Counted from the first letter of the stretch, positions 25,917-33,799 are shown. The stretch is DNA of 64,000 nt from Catellatospora methionotrophica (GCF_011297335.1 NZ_JAAOTJ010000002.1:310001-374000), one strand, 5' to 3'. Translations and numbers: made by a program. Notes: generated by a model from the sequence alone, not told the origin.

Positions 25917-26609
25917 ATGAGACAGACGGATCGGCGGCGGACCCGCCTGGCAGGCCTCGGCCTGGCTGCCGCCGCCGTGCTGGCGCTGACCGCCGGCTTC
26001 GGCGGCGGCGACGAGGTGCGCTACGACGCGCAGCCCGAGTCCAGCGCGCACAGCAAGGAGATGTACCTGTTCAGCAGCGTCGACAGCATGGTGGCGACGT
26101 CGCACCTGGTCGTGTCCGGCACCGTGACCGCGGTCGGCGAGGGCCGGTTCACCGGCGTCGACGAGGACGGCTCGACGGCCAGCCAGGTCAGGCTGCGCAG
26201 CGTGACCATCGCGGTCGACAGCGTGCTGCACAACCCGAAGCTGGCGCTGGTCCCGCCGCTGATCACGCTGGAGGAGGAGGGCTGGGACGCGCTGGGGCGC
26301 GGGTACACCGTCAACGGGGTCGCGTGGAGCAACGTCGGCGACACCGGCTACTTCTTCCTGCGCCGCTCGGCCGGTGGTGACGCGAACACCTACGTGCTGA
26401 CCAGCTCCGACGGCCGGGTGCTCAACCGGGGCGGGGTGCTGTCGCCGAGCAACAGCGAACGCGAACTCGCCGGTCAGATCACCGCGATCGGGTCGGGCAT
26501 GTTCGGCATCACCGTCTACAACGCCAGCCAGGCGTACGCGGCAGGCACGCTGCCCGCTGCCGCCAGCGTCGGCGACCAGCCCGAATCCCCGGAAGGACCA
26601 GGCGAATGA
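25917..26609 (+). CDS. Exported hypothetical protein, first gene of metzincin operon
   Basis: A 230-residue protein with an N-terminal signal peptide or anchor (RRRTRLAGLGLAAAAVLALTAGF). The rest is predicted extracellular. Residues 50-200 look beta-rich: VSGTVTAVGEGRFTGVDEDG, SVTIAVDSVLHNP, GDTGYFFLRR. The TVTAV...VDSVL pattern resembles small extracellular beta-sandwich domains, but I recognise no named family. The ATG is preceded by GAGGGAGA. Its TGA overlaps the ATG of the metzincin gene (ATGA), so the two are co-translated and probably work together, perhaps as inhibitor, chaperone or partner (inference). Confidence 0.75.
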   Translation: MRQTDRRRTRLAGLGLAAAAVLALTAGFGGGDEVRYDAQPESSAHSKEMYLFSSVDSMVATSHLVVSGTVTAVGEGRFTGVDEDGSTASQVRLRSVTIAVDSVLHNPKLALVPPLITLEEEGWDALGRGYTVNGVAWSNVGDTGYFFLRRSAGGDANTYVLTSSDGRVLNRGGVLSPSNSERELAGQITAIGSGMFGITVYNASQAYAAGTLPAAASVGDQPESPEGPGE

Positions 26610-27127
26610 GGCGTACGATCATCGCGGCGGCGACCGTGATCCTGGCGATCGCGGTCACGGCGACCCCGGCCGCGGCCGGGCACGGCAACAAGGCCAACGC
26701 GGGCCCGCCGGACAACGCCCAGCAGGACGTCCAGGTGAACTCGCTGACCTCGGCCGGTTCGGCGGCGGCGTCGTTCGGCCGGGCGCAGCTCGACCGCACC
26801 GACATCACCATGAGCACCGGCGGCTCGGACCTGCACGTCTACGACGCCTCGTACAGCGGCTCGTGGTACGGGCAGACGTCGTGCACGGACCGCAACTGGC
26901 TCAACGGCAAGTGCGACCACATGGACATCAAGTTCAACACCCGCCTGATGAACGGCAAGTCCACGTCGTACTGGCAGAGCCTGGGCTGCCACGAGTTCGG
27001 GCACTCCGGCGGCCTCGGCCACCGGTACAAGAGCACCGACAGCAACAACAACTCGTGCATGCGCGACGAGATCTGGCCTCGCTACCTCGACACCCATGAC
27101 ATCGATGCTGTCAACGCCGTCGTCTAG
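26606..27127 (+). CDS. Small secreted metzincin-type zinc metalloprotease
   Basis: A 173-residue secreted protein with a signal peptide (about 1-24, ending PAAAGHG). The zinc-binding site is HEFGHSGGLGH (His129, Glu130, His133, His139), the full metzincin HExxHxxGxxH. It is followed by SCMRDEIW, whose Met probably provides the Met-turn. Cys93, Cys103, Cys128 and Cys155 could form two disulfides. The protein is short for a metzincin and has no obvious propeptide with a cysteine switch, unlike matrixins. It overlaps both neighbours in a three-gene operon. Predicted role: extracellular proteolysis. Confidence 0.85.
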   Translation: MRRTIIAAATVILAIAVTATPAAAGHGNKANAGPPDNAQQDVQVNSLTSAGSAAASFGRAQLDRTDITMSTGGSDLHVYDASYSGSWYGQTSCTDRNWLNGKCDHMDIKFNTRLMNGKSTSYWQSLGCHEFGHSGGLGHRYKSTDSNNNSCMRDEIWPRYLDTHDIDAVNAVV

Positions 27128-27488
27128 GCGCTGGGTGGCCGGCGCGGTGGCGCTGGTGCTCGCCGGGGCCGGGGCCTGGCTGCTCTGGCCGGAGAACCTG
27201 CCGACGCAGTGGCCGGACAAGGCGGCGTTCTGCGCGAACGCGGCCACGTTCGAGGTCTCCGAGCAGGATCACATCACCGGCGAGGAGCGGCTGGCGGCGG
27301 TGCGGGCGATGGCGGTGTCCTCACCGGAGGCGTTGCGTGACGAGATGCGGGTGCTGGTCGACGACCTGGTGCCGGAGTCCGAGCCGCACTCGCACGTGTC
27401 GGCGGACGAGTTCCAGGAGGTGACCGTCAAGGTCGGCGAGTTCGTCGAGCGGGCGTGTGGGCTGAACCTGCCCAGCATCCGCACCTGA
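27096..27488 (+). CDS. Small membrane-anchored or exported hypothetical protein
   Basis: A 130-residue protein with one N-terminal hydrophobic segment (VAGAVALVLAGAGAWLLW). A soluble, acidic, mostly helical domain follows, with two Cys (FCANAA and ERACGLN) that could pair. Its start overlaps the end of the metzincin gene by 32 bp. ATG 27096 and ATG 27105 are equally possible. As third gene of the operon it may be an accessory or immunity-like protein for the protease, but no family is recognised. Confidence 0.65.
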   Translation: MTSMLSTPSSRRWVAGAVALVLAGAGAWLLWPENLPTQWPDKAAFCANAATFEVSEQDHITGEERLAAVRAMAVSSPEALRDEMRVLVDDLVPESEPHSHVSADEFQEVTVKVGEFVERACGLNLPSIRT

Positions 27489-27493
27489 GCACT

Positions 27494-27523
27494 GCGGGTG
27501 GCCCGTGTCCACGGGCCACCCGC
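27494..27523 (+). terminator. Hairpin terminator after metzincin operon
   Basis: Perfect 13-bp stem (27494-27506 with 27511-27523) and GTCC loop, six bases after the last stop. It isolates this operon from the following biosynthetic operon. No T-run. Confidence 0.7.
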
Positions 27524-27540
27524 GCGTGCGCGTCGCACGC

Positions 27541-27579
27541 CTCAGCCCGGTGGGGTGGTCGACTCAGCGGGATCTGAGT
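27541..27579 (+). promoter_or_regulatory. Candidate regulatory repeats before biosynthetic operon
   Basis: CTCAGC occurs at 27541 and 27563, a 22-bp period, which is twice 11. The second copy is also part of an inverted repeat ACTCAG-6-CTGAGT (27562-27579). Both lie 50-85 bp before the first gene of the operon. A SARP or other activator could bind here, but the evidence is weak. Confidence 0.3.
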
Positions 27580-27624
27580 ACGGGTGCTCATGTGCGGGCG
27601 GGCCGCCGCGACCAGCATGGGTTC

Positions 27625-28566
27625 ATGGACGGGCTCTATATCGGATCCTTCGCCCACGCGCTGGGCGCGCGGAGGCGACATCTACGCGAGTCGGCTGCGG
27701 CGGGACTCCTCCAGTCGGCTCCCGAGGACCTGGAGGCGGCAGGTTTCCGCTGGCACCACGTCTGCGAACCCGGCGGCACCGCCTACGAACTCGCTCATGC
27801 GGCGGTCGCGGAGATCGCGGCCGGTGGCGGGCTCACCGACATCGACGCCATCGTGTACGCCACGTGCCTGCCTGGTGAGACAGGGGCCGGTCCGGTCCGT
27901 GACGTCAAGGACCTGATGGATTTCCCGGCCGGGCGGTTGCAGGCCGAGTTCGGCCTGTCGCGGGCGATCGTGGTCGGGCTGCACCAGCAGGCCTGTACCG
28001 GCGCCATCGGAGCGCTGCGGCTCGCGGGCGCGCTGCTGACGACCGAACCGGCGTGGCGGCGGGTGCTGTGCGTGACCGCCGACCGGTTTCCCGAGGGCGC
28101 CTGGTACGAGCAGGCGTACAACCTGATCTCGGATGGGGCCGCGGCCTGCGTGGTCGGGCGGGACCCGGACGTGTGCCGGCTGCTGACCGTGCACCAGATC
28201 ACCAACGGCGGTCTGGGCCGGGCCGGTGACGACGAGACCGTCGGGACCTATTTCGCGTACACCCACCGGCTGGTCCGGGAGGCCGCGGCGCGCGCCGGGC
28301 TGACCCCTGCCGACCTGGACTGGGTCGTCACCCAGAACACGCACGAGAAGGCCTGGCAGATCCTCGCCCGGCTGCTCGACGTCGACCATGCGCGGATCTG
28401 GGCGCCGACGCTGGCCGACGTCGGCCACGTCATCTCCGCCGACGCCTTCGTCAACCTGTCGGCGCTGCTCGGCTCGGGGCAGGCCCGGCCGGGGCAGCGG
28501 ATCGCGCTGCCGATGGCCGGGTTCGGGCTCAACTGGCAGTGCGCGGTGCTGGAGGTGGCCCGATGA
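27625..28566 (+). CDS. FabH-like 3-oxoacyl-ACP synthase III family condensing enzyme
   Basis: A 313-residue thiolase-fold protein of the KAS III type. The nucleophile is Cys124 in HQQACTGAIGA and the catalytic His is His240 in VTQNTHEKAW. The Asn of the FabH triad is replaced: the expected GN motif reads DVGHVISAD, putting His268 there. This suggests an altered decarboxylation or acyl-transfer reaction rather than standard fatty acid priming. I chose the ATG at 27625 (MDGLYIGSFAHALG) because the conserved fold begins there. It opens a run of seven overlapping genes and its stop overlaps the next ATG by ATGA. Its acyl or aminoacyl donor is probably carried by the ACP three genes on (inference). 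Confidence 0.85.
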   Translation: MDGLYIGSFAHALGARRRHLRESAAAGLLQSAPEDLEAAGFRWHHVCEPGGTAYELAHAAVAEIAAGGGLTDIDAIVYATCLPGETGAGPVRDVKDLMDFPAGRLQAEFGLSRAIVVGLHQQACTGAIGALRLAGALLTTEPAWRRVLCVTADRFPEGAWYEQAYNLISDGAAACVVGRDPDVCRLLTVHQITNGGLGRAGDDETVGTYFAYTHRLVREAAARAGLTPADLDWVVTQNTHEKAWQILARLLDVDHARIWAPTLADVGHVISADAFVNLSALLGSGQARPGQRIALPMAGFGLNWQCAVLEVAR

Positions 28567-29444
28567 GCGCGCTGGCCACCGCGCTGGCCGAGGTGTCGGA
28601 GACCGCCGACCGGCTCAGCCGACTGTCGGTCCGGGCGCACGAGAACCCGTACACCCTGGTCGACTGGCCTTCTTCGGTGGATCCGGAGCGGGACTGGTTC
28701 GGCACCCCCGAGTACGTGAGCCTGCACGGCACCCCGGTGTGGGAGGGCCTGGACGACACCGCCCGCCGCCGGGTCGCCTTCCATGAGGCTGCCGGGTTCT
28801 ACAGCCTCAACATCCACGGCGAGAAGGCGCTGATCCAGGGGCTGGCCGCGCGGCTCTACCGCAGTGACCTGGCCGGGGCGGCCGGATACCTGCACCACTT
28901 CCTGGACGAGGAGAACAAGCACAGCGTCTACTTCGGCGGGTTCTGCACCCGGTACGCGCGGGTCTACCGCAGCCGCCAGGTGTCGTTCGGGACCGACCAG
29001 GCGCGGGACGTCGACGACCTGCTGTTCTTCGCCAAGACGCTGATCTTCGAGGAGATCGTGGACCACTACAACCGGGTCCAGGGGCGCGACGGGCGGCTGC
29101 ATCCGCTGGCCAGGTTCATCAACGACAGCCACCACCGCGAGGAGGCCCGGCACCTGGTGTTCGGCCGCCGCCTCGTGACGGCGCTGTGGCAGGCGGCGGG
29201 CTTCGATCCGGCGACCGCCGCCGGGATACGCGCCGACCTGGGCCGGTTCCTGACCGCGACCTGGCGCGAGTACTACCACCCCGACGTGTACGCCGACGCC
29301 GGGCTCGCCGACCCGTGGGACCTGGCGGAGGCGGCCTGGCACGCCCCTGCCCAGCGCACCCACCGCCGTCACGTGTCCGCGGACTGCCTGCGGTTCCTGG
29401 CGGCGGCCGACGTACTCACCGAGGAGCCCGCCGATGCGTTCTGA
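28563..29444 (+). CDS. AurF-like non-heme di-iron oxygenase
   Basis: A 293-residue helical protein resembling the AurF/CmlI group of di-iron oxygenases, which N-oxygenate or hydroxylate aromatic amines and carrier-bound amino acids. Metal-ligand motifs are visible in order: an early Glu in FHEAAGFYSLN, EENKH in FLDEENKHSVYF, FEEIVDHYN, and HHREEARH. The pattern of Glu/His pairs is consistent with two iron atoms. The start overlaps the condensing enzyme stop (ATGA). As its neighbour is a carrier protein with a loading ligase, a carrier-tethered amino acid is the likeliest substrate (inference). Confidence 0.85.
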   Translation: MSALATALAEVSETADRLSRLSVRAHENPYTLVDWPSSVDPERDWFGTPEYVSLHGTPVWEGLDDTARRRVAFHEAAGFYSLNIHGEKALIQGLAARLYRSDLAGAAGYLHHFLDEENKHSVYFGGFCTRYARVYRSRQVSFGTDQARDVDDLLFFAKTLIFEEIVDHYNRVQGRDGRLHPLARFINDSHHREEARHLVFGRRLVTALWQAAGFDPATAAGIRADLGRFLTATWREYYHPDVYADAGLADPWDLAEAAWHAPAQRTHRRHVSADCLRFLAAADVLTEEPADAF

Positions 29445-29670
29445 CACCGAGATCCGTGCGCAGCTGCGCACCTTCGTACGCCGCCACGCTGGTGACGTCA
29501 CCGATGACACGCCGCTGTTCACGCTGCGCCTGCTGCGGTCGGTGCACCTGCCTGAGCTGATCATCCTGCTGGAGCGCCTGCGGGGCGCGCCGATCGACGT
29601 CGAGCAGCTGCGGATGGGCGACTTCGACGGCATCGACGCCATGATGGCGCGTTTCGGGAGCCTGCCGTGA
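29434..29670 (+). CDS. Acyl (aminoacyl) carrier protein
   Basis: A 78-residue protein with ACP-like helical pattern: DDTPLFTLRLLRSVHLPELI, then a second helix ILLERLRGAPIDVEQL and a last helix DGIDAMMARFG. The phosphopantetheine site would be Ser36 in LLRSVHL, where the usual Asp before Ser is Arg. This departure may tune recognition by the phosphopantetheinyl transferase or the ligase. The start overlaps the oxygenase gene by 11 bp with GAGGAG in front, and its stop overlaps the ligase start (GTGA). Direct coupling to the ligase gene strongly suggests that the pair is matched. Confidence 0.82.
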   Translation: MRSDTEIRAQLRTFVRRHAGDVTDDTPLFTLRLLRSVHLPELIILLERLRGAPIDVEQLRMGDFDGIDAMMARFGSLP

Positions 29671-30548
29671 CGGGGCTGGCGGAGCTGACCGGGCTCGGGC
29701 TGCGCTGGGAGACCAGCGGACAGGCCGGGTTGACCGGGCCGCTGCTGGCGCTCGCCGACGGCTGCGACCGCGCCTTCCGGACCATCGCGAGCCGGTGGCA
29801 CGCGCAGGAGGAGGCGTATCCGATGACGCTGCCCGCCGCGTCCCTCGGCGGCCATCTGCGGTCCTTCCCGCACCAGGTCACCTTCGCGGCGGCGCTCGAC
29901 CCGGCCGATGCCAACCTCGCCGGGTTCGCCGACGGGCCGGTCGTCGACGCGTCCGGCACGGTCGCGCTGACCGGTACGGCACCGGTGACCGAGGTCCTCA
30001 CCCCGGCGGCCTGCCATCACGTCTACCGCGCGCACCGGGGGGAGCGGTTGGCGCAGGCGACGTACGTGACCACCCGCAGCACCTGTTTCCGGCGGGAACG
30101 CCAGTATGAGCCGCTGCGCCGCCAGTGGACGTTCGCCATGCGGGAGATCGTGTGTCTCGGCACGGCGGAGGAGACGGCGTCGTTCCTGGACGAGGCCTGC
30201 ACGATGACGGACCGCTTCGCCGGGCTGGTCGACGTGCCGGTCGACTGGGTGGCGGCGACGGACACGTTCTTCCGGCCCGACCGGCATCCGGGCCACCTGC
30301 TGCAGCGCATCCAGGCGGTCAAGCATGAGGCGGTGTACGGCGGCTCGCTGGCCCTCGGCTCGGCCAACCTGCACCACGACCACTTCGGGTCCGCGTACGA
30401 CATCACCCGTGGTGGCGGCCGGGCCAGCACCGCCTGCCTCGCGTTCGGCCTCGAACGATGGCTGTACGCGCTGGTCGACCGGCACGGCCTGGACCCGGCG
30501 GGCTGGCCGGACCTGGACGCGGCGGCCATGCGGGCGGTGGCCCGATGA
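29667..30548 (+). CDS. Class II aaRS-like amino acid:[carrier protein] ligase
   Basis: A 293-residue homologue of atypical seryl-tRNA-synthetase catalytic cores that lack a tRNA-binding domain. It activates an amino acid with ATP and transfers it to a carrier protein, as shown for the Bradyrhizobium ligases. Visible motifs: motif 2 TCFRRERQYEPLRRQW with MREIV, the substrate loop GSANLHHDHFGSAYD, and motif 3 STACLAFGLERW with the ATP-binding Arg. Zinc ligands are probably Cys116 (LTPAACHHVY), Glu160 and Cys257; the spacings of 44 and 97 agree with those I recall for the Bradyrhizobium enzyme. It sits directly downstream of its presumed carrier protein. The amino acid loaded is unknown (small residues such as Gly or Ala are known substrates in the family). 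Confidence 0.88.
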   Translation: MTGLAELTGLGLRWETSGQAGLTGPLLALADGCDRAFRTIASRWHAQEEAYPMTLPAASLGGHLRSFPHQVTFAAALDPADANLAGFADGPVVDASGTVALTGTAPVTEVLTPAACHHVYRAHRGERLAQATYVTTRSTCFRRERQYEPLRRQWTFAMREIVCLGTAEETASFLDEACTMTDRFAGLVDVPVDWVAATDTFFRPDRHPGHLLQRIQAVKHEAVYGGSLALGSANLHHDHFGSAYDITRGGGRASTACLAFGLERWLYALVDRHGLDPAGWPDLDAAAMRAVAR

Positions 30549-31588
30549 CCACGCTGATCACCGGCGCGGACGGCTACCTCGGGCGGCGGATCGCGGCCGC
30601 GCTGCGCGGCGAGGACCTGGTCCTCGCGGTGCGCTGTGCCGACCAGGCCGAACTCGACCGCAAACGGGCCCGGCTCGCCGATGTCGCCGACGCACCCGTC
30701 GTGCCGGTCGACCTGCGCGACGCCGACCCGTTCGCCCAGGTGGACCCACGACGGATCACCCGGATCGTGCACGCTGCCGCCGTCATCCGCTTCGATGTCA
30801 GCCGGGACACCGCCGAGCGGGTGAACGTGGCCGGGACGGCGCGCGTACGCGAGTTCGCGCACCGCTGCGACCGGCTCGACCGGCTGATGCTGCTGTCCAC
30901 CCTGTACAGCGCCGGGCGGCGGCGCGGGCAGGTCGGCGAGACCCGCCACGACGACATTGGCTTCGTCAACCACTACGAGTGGTCGAAGTGGGCGGCCGAG
31001 GAGTGCCTGCTCGACCGGCCGGAACTGCCGGTGAGCGTGGTACGCCTGCCGACGCTGATCGCCGAGGACGCGGCCGGGGACGTCGCCCAGTACAACGCGT
31101 TCCACCACACCATGCGGCTGTATTACTCGGGGCTGCTGACCCTGCTGCCCGGCGATCCGGCGACGCCGCTGAGCCTGGCCTCGGCCGCGTTCACCGTCGA
31201 CGCCGTGACGGCGCTGCTCGCCGCGCCTACCGGGATCTACCAGGTATGCCCTGGCCCGGTGACGCTCGGCGCGGCGATCGACACCGCATTCGCCGTCTTC
31301 GAGCAGGACCCGGGCTTCCGCCGCCGGATGCTGCCTCGTCCGGTCCCGTGCGACCCGGCAAGCTTCCGGGACCTGGCGCAGGCCGCCCAGCGGCTGCGCG
31401 GCGGTCCGCTACAGCCCGCGCTCGCCTCGGTCACGCCGTTCGCCGAACAGCTCTACCTGCCCAAACACTTCACGACCGACCGGCTGCGCGCGGCGTGGCC
31501 CGGTTACCGGACGCAGGACGCCGCGGCGCTGGTCGCGGCGGCGTGCACCGACCTGATCGAGAGGAGCTTCCGTGTCCCGACAGCCTGA
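30545..31588 (+). CDS. NAD(P)-dependent SDR / thioester-reductase-like protein
   Basis: A 347-residue extended short-chain dehydrogenase. The Rossmann motif is TLITGADGYLGRRIA, followed by VHAAAVIRFD, catalytic LLSTLYSAG (Ser/Thr) and YEWSKW (Tyr-x-x-x-Lys). The general pattern resembles the NAD_binding_4 thioester reductases of carboxylic acid reductases and NRPS release domains, as well as NAD-dependent epimerases. In this operon it could release a carrier-bound aminoacyl thioester as aldehyde or alcohol, or reduce a ketone made by the FabH-like enzyme. The start overlaps the ligase stop (ATGA). Confidence 0.82.
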   Translation: MTTLITGADGYLGRRIAAALRGEDLVLAVRCADQAELDRKRARLADVADAPVVPVDLRDADPFAQVDPRRITRIVHAAAVIRFDVSRDTAERVNVAGTARVREFAHRCDRLDRLMLLSTLYSAGRRRGQVGETRHDDIGFVNHYEWSKWAAEECLLDRPELPVSVVRLPTLIAEDAAGDVAQYNAFHHTMRLYYSGLLTLLPGDPATPLSLASAAFTVDAVTALLAAPTGIYQVCPGPVTLGAAIDTAFAVFEQDPGFRRRMLPRPVPCDPASFRDLAQAAQRLRGGPLQPALASVTPFAEQLYLPKHFTTDRLRAAWPGYRTQDAAALVAAACTDLIERSFRVPTA

Positions 31589-32687
31589 AGCGCCACCGCA
31601 CACCGTACGGCGCACCGAGCTGCCCGGCGCCGTCGACGACCGGCTGTACTTCGCCCAGGTCCGGGAGGACCCGGAACTGGAGATCGCCGCGTTCGCGGGG
31701 CACGGGGACGGCCCGATCGCCGTGGTCGGCTCGGCCGGCTGCACCGCACTGTCGCTGCTGGCGGCGGGTGCCACCGAGGTCGTCGCCGTGGACGTCAACC
31801 GGACCCAGAACCACCTCGTGGAATTCAAAGCCGCGGCGATCTCGCAGCTGGAACCCGCGACGGCGCTGGGGCTGCTCGGCGGCTCGGCCATGGTGGCGGC
31901 GGCGCGGCGGTCGGCATACGCGCAGGTCCGTGGCGTGCTCACCCCTGGGGCACGCGCCTACTGGGACGCGCACCCGCAGGCGATCGCGTCCGGTGTGCTC
32001 CAGGCAGGGGTCACCGAGCGGCTGATGCGCCTGATCGCCCGGACGCTGCGCCTGGTCCACCCCCGGCGGACCGGGCGGCTGCTGGCCCTGCGGACCCTCG
32101 ACGAGCAGCGTGAGTTCTACCGCCGGGAGTGGGACACGGTCGGCTGGCGGCTGCTGTTCGGGGTGCTGTGCAACCGGCTCGTGCTGCGGCGCACCTACGA
32201 CGAGCGGTTCTTCGCACACGTGGAGAACCCCAGCTATGCCCGGCACTTCCGGCAGGTCGCCGAGCACACGCTGACCGGCCTGGACATCGACGGCAACTAC
32301 TTCCTGCAACTGCTGCTGACCGGCGGCTACCAGCAGGCCCGCCCGCCCTACCTGGCCGGTCCCGTGCCGGTGGACCGGCTGCACCTGGTCGACGGCACGT
32401 TCACCGGCTACCTGCGTACGCGGCCAGACGCCAGCATGGCCGGGTTCGCGCTGTCGAACATCTGCGAGTGGCTGAGCCCAGCCGAGGTCGACGAGCTGTT
32501 CGCCGAGATCGTCCGTACGGCCCGGCCCGGTGCCCGGCTGGTGTTCCGCAACTTCGTCGGCTGGACCGAGGTGCCGCCGCGCTGGCGTGACGCCGTACGC
32601 GAGGACCGGGCCCGCGGCGAGGAGCTGATGCGCACCGACCGCAGCCTCTGCCAGCGCCGGTTCGCGATCTGCGAGGTGACGCCGTGA
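31572..32687 (+). CDS. BtaA-like (DUF3419) SAM-dependent 3-amino-3-carboxypropyltransferase
   Basis: A 371-residue protein of the DUF3419 family, whose best-known member BtaA transfers the 3-amino-3-carboxypropyl group of S-adenosylmethionine to diacylglycerol in betaine lipid synthesis. Family features: the SAM-binding stretch GSAGCTALSLLAAGATEV with VVAVDVNRTQNHLVEFK, and the C-terminal SNICEWLSPAEVDELF followed by ARPGARLVFRN. No BtaB-type N-methyltransferase is next to it, and it lies inside a carrier-protein operon, so a small-molecule or carrier-bound acceptor is more likely than a lipid (inference). GTG 31572 is preceded by GAGGAG and overlaps the reductase gene by 17 bp. Confidence 0.82.
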   Translation: MSRQPEAPPHTVRRTELPGAVDDRLYFAQVREDPELEIAAFAGHGDGPIAVVGSAGCTALSLLAAGATEVVAVDVNRTQNHLVEFKAAAISQLEPATALGLLGGSAMVAAARRSAYAQVRGVLTPGARAYWDAHPQAIASGVLQAGVTERLMRLIARTLRLVHPRRTGRLLALRTLDEQREFYRREWDTVGWRLLFGVLCNRLVLRRTYDERFFAHVENPSYARHFRQVAEHTLTGLDIDGNYFLQLLLTGGYQQARPPYLAGPVPVDRLHLVDGTFTGYLRTRPDASMAGFALSNICEWLSPAEVDELFAEIVRTARPGARLVFRNFVGWTEVPPRWRDAVREDRARGEELMRTDRSLCQRRFAICEVTP

Positions 32688-33724
32688 CGGTCCGCGACGC
32701 CCGGCCGGAGGACAACGCGGCGCTGGTCGCCCTGGCGGCCCGCTGCGCCATGGAGGGTGACCTGTCGCTGTGCATCGACCGGCGGCCCGACTTCTTCGCA
32801 CTCCACCGGGTCGGCGGCGACGCCTGGCGGGTCGGGGTCGTCGACGGCGACGACGGCCCGGTCGCCTGCGTCGCCGTCGCCCGCCGAGCGTCCTACCTCG
32901 ACGGACGCCAAGCCGTGCTCGGCTACGTCGGCGACCTCAAGGTGCATCCGGCGTACCGGCGGCGCGGGACCGCCCGCGCGCTGGCGCAGTGGGCGCAGGC
33001 GGCCGCCCGGGAGCTGGCCGGACCGGACGCGCCGCTGATCAGCACGGTCCTGGGCGGCAACAACGCCGTCGAGATGCTGCGCCGCCAGGTCGAACCGGGC
33101 GTACGCAGGCGGGCCACCATCAGGTCGCACAGCATCGACCTGCTGACCCGCCGACGTATCCCGCCCGGCGACCTCACCGTGTCCGTGGCCGGTCCCGCCG
33201 ACGGGCGCGACATGGTCGAGCTGTGGCGGGCCGTAGCCGCGTCCCGCCAGTTCGCCCCGGTCTGCGAGTCGTTCCCGCTTGCCCGACCGAACCTGGAGTA
33301 TTTGCTGGCACGGCGTCCGGGCGGGGAACTCGCCGGGTTCGTCGGGCTGTGGGACCAGCACGACATCAAGCAGATGCGCATCACCGGCTACTCGCCCCGG
33401 CTGGCGGCGGCCCGGGTCGGCTTCAACCTCGCCGCACCGCTGCTGCGGGTGCCGCGCCTGCCGCGTACCGGCGGGGAACTGAGCTACCGCACCGCCGTCC
33501 ACCCGTGCGCGGCCGACCCGGAGACGCTGCGCGTCCTGCTCAGGCATGCCTGCAACCGGCTGCACGGGCGGCACTCGTTCCTCACCATCGGCCTGGACGT
33601 GCTCGATCCGCTGTCGCGGGCGCTGTCCGGCCTGCGGGCGCAGCCCACCGACGTCGACCTGCTCGTGCTCGGGGAGCCGGCCGACCGGGCCACGCCGGTC
33701 CATTTCGAGATCGCCACGGTGTAG
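32684..33724 (+). CDS. GNAT-family N-acyltransferase
   Basis: A 346-residue protein. The N-terminal half is a GNAT domain with the acetyl-CoA loop VHPAYRRRGTARALAQWA (about residues 86-104). The C-terminal half (about 165-340, ADGRDMVELWRAVAASRQF ... HSFLTIGLDVLD) looks like a second, degenerate GNAT fold, so it is a tandem type. It probably N- or O-acylates the product of the operon or confers self-protection (inference). The GTG start overlaps the previous stop by GTGA. It is the last gene of the seven-gene unit. Confidence 0.85.
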   Translation: MTVRDARPEDNAALVALAARCAMEGDLSLCIDRRPDFFALHRVGGDAWRVGVVDGDDGPVACVAVARRASYLDGRQAVLGYVGDLKVHPAYRRRGTARALAQWAQAAARELAGPDAPLISTVLGGNNAVEMLRRQVEPGVRRRATIRSHSIDLLTRRRIPPGDLTVSVAGPADGRDMVELWRAVAASRQFAPVCESFPLARPNLEYLLARRPGGELAGFVGLWDQHDIKQMRITGYSPRLAAARVGFNLAAPLLRVPRLPRTGGELSYRTAVHPCAADPETLRVLLRHACNRLHGRHSFLTIGLDVLDPLSRALSGLRAQPTDVDLLVLGEPADRATPVHFEIATV

Positions 33725-33759
33725 TCCTGTCCTCGACCGGCCGCCGAACCCGTGATCCT

Positions 33760-33777
33760 CGCCGGTCAGCACCGGCG
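33760..33777 (+). terminator. Short hairpin after biosynthetic operon
   Basis: 7-bp perfect stem (33760-33766 with 33771-33777) and CAGC loop, about 35 bp after the GNAT stop. Weak for a terminator but the only candidate. Confidence 0.35.
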
Positions 33778-33799
33778 GCGCACCGTAACGGCCAGCGCA

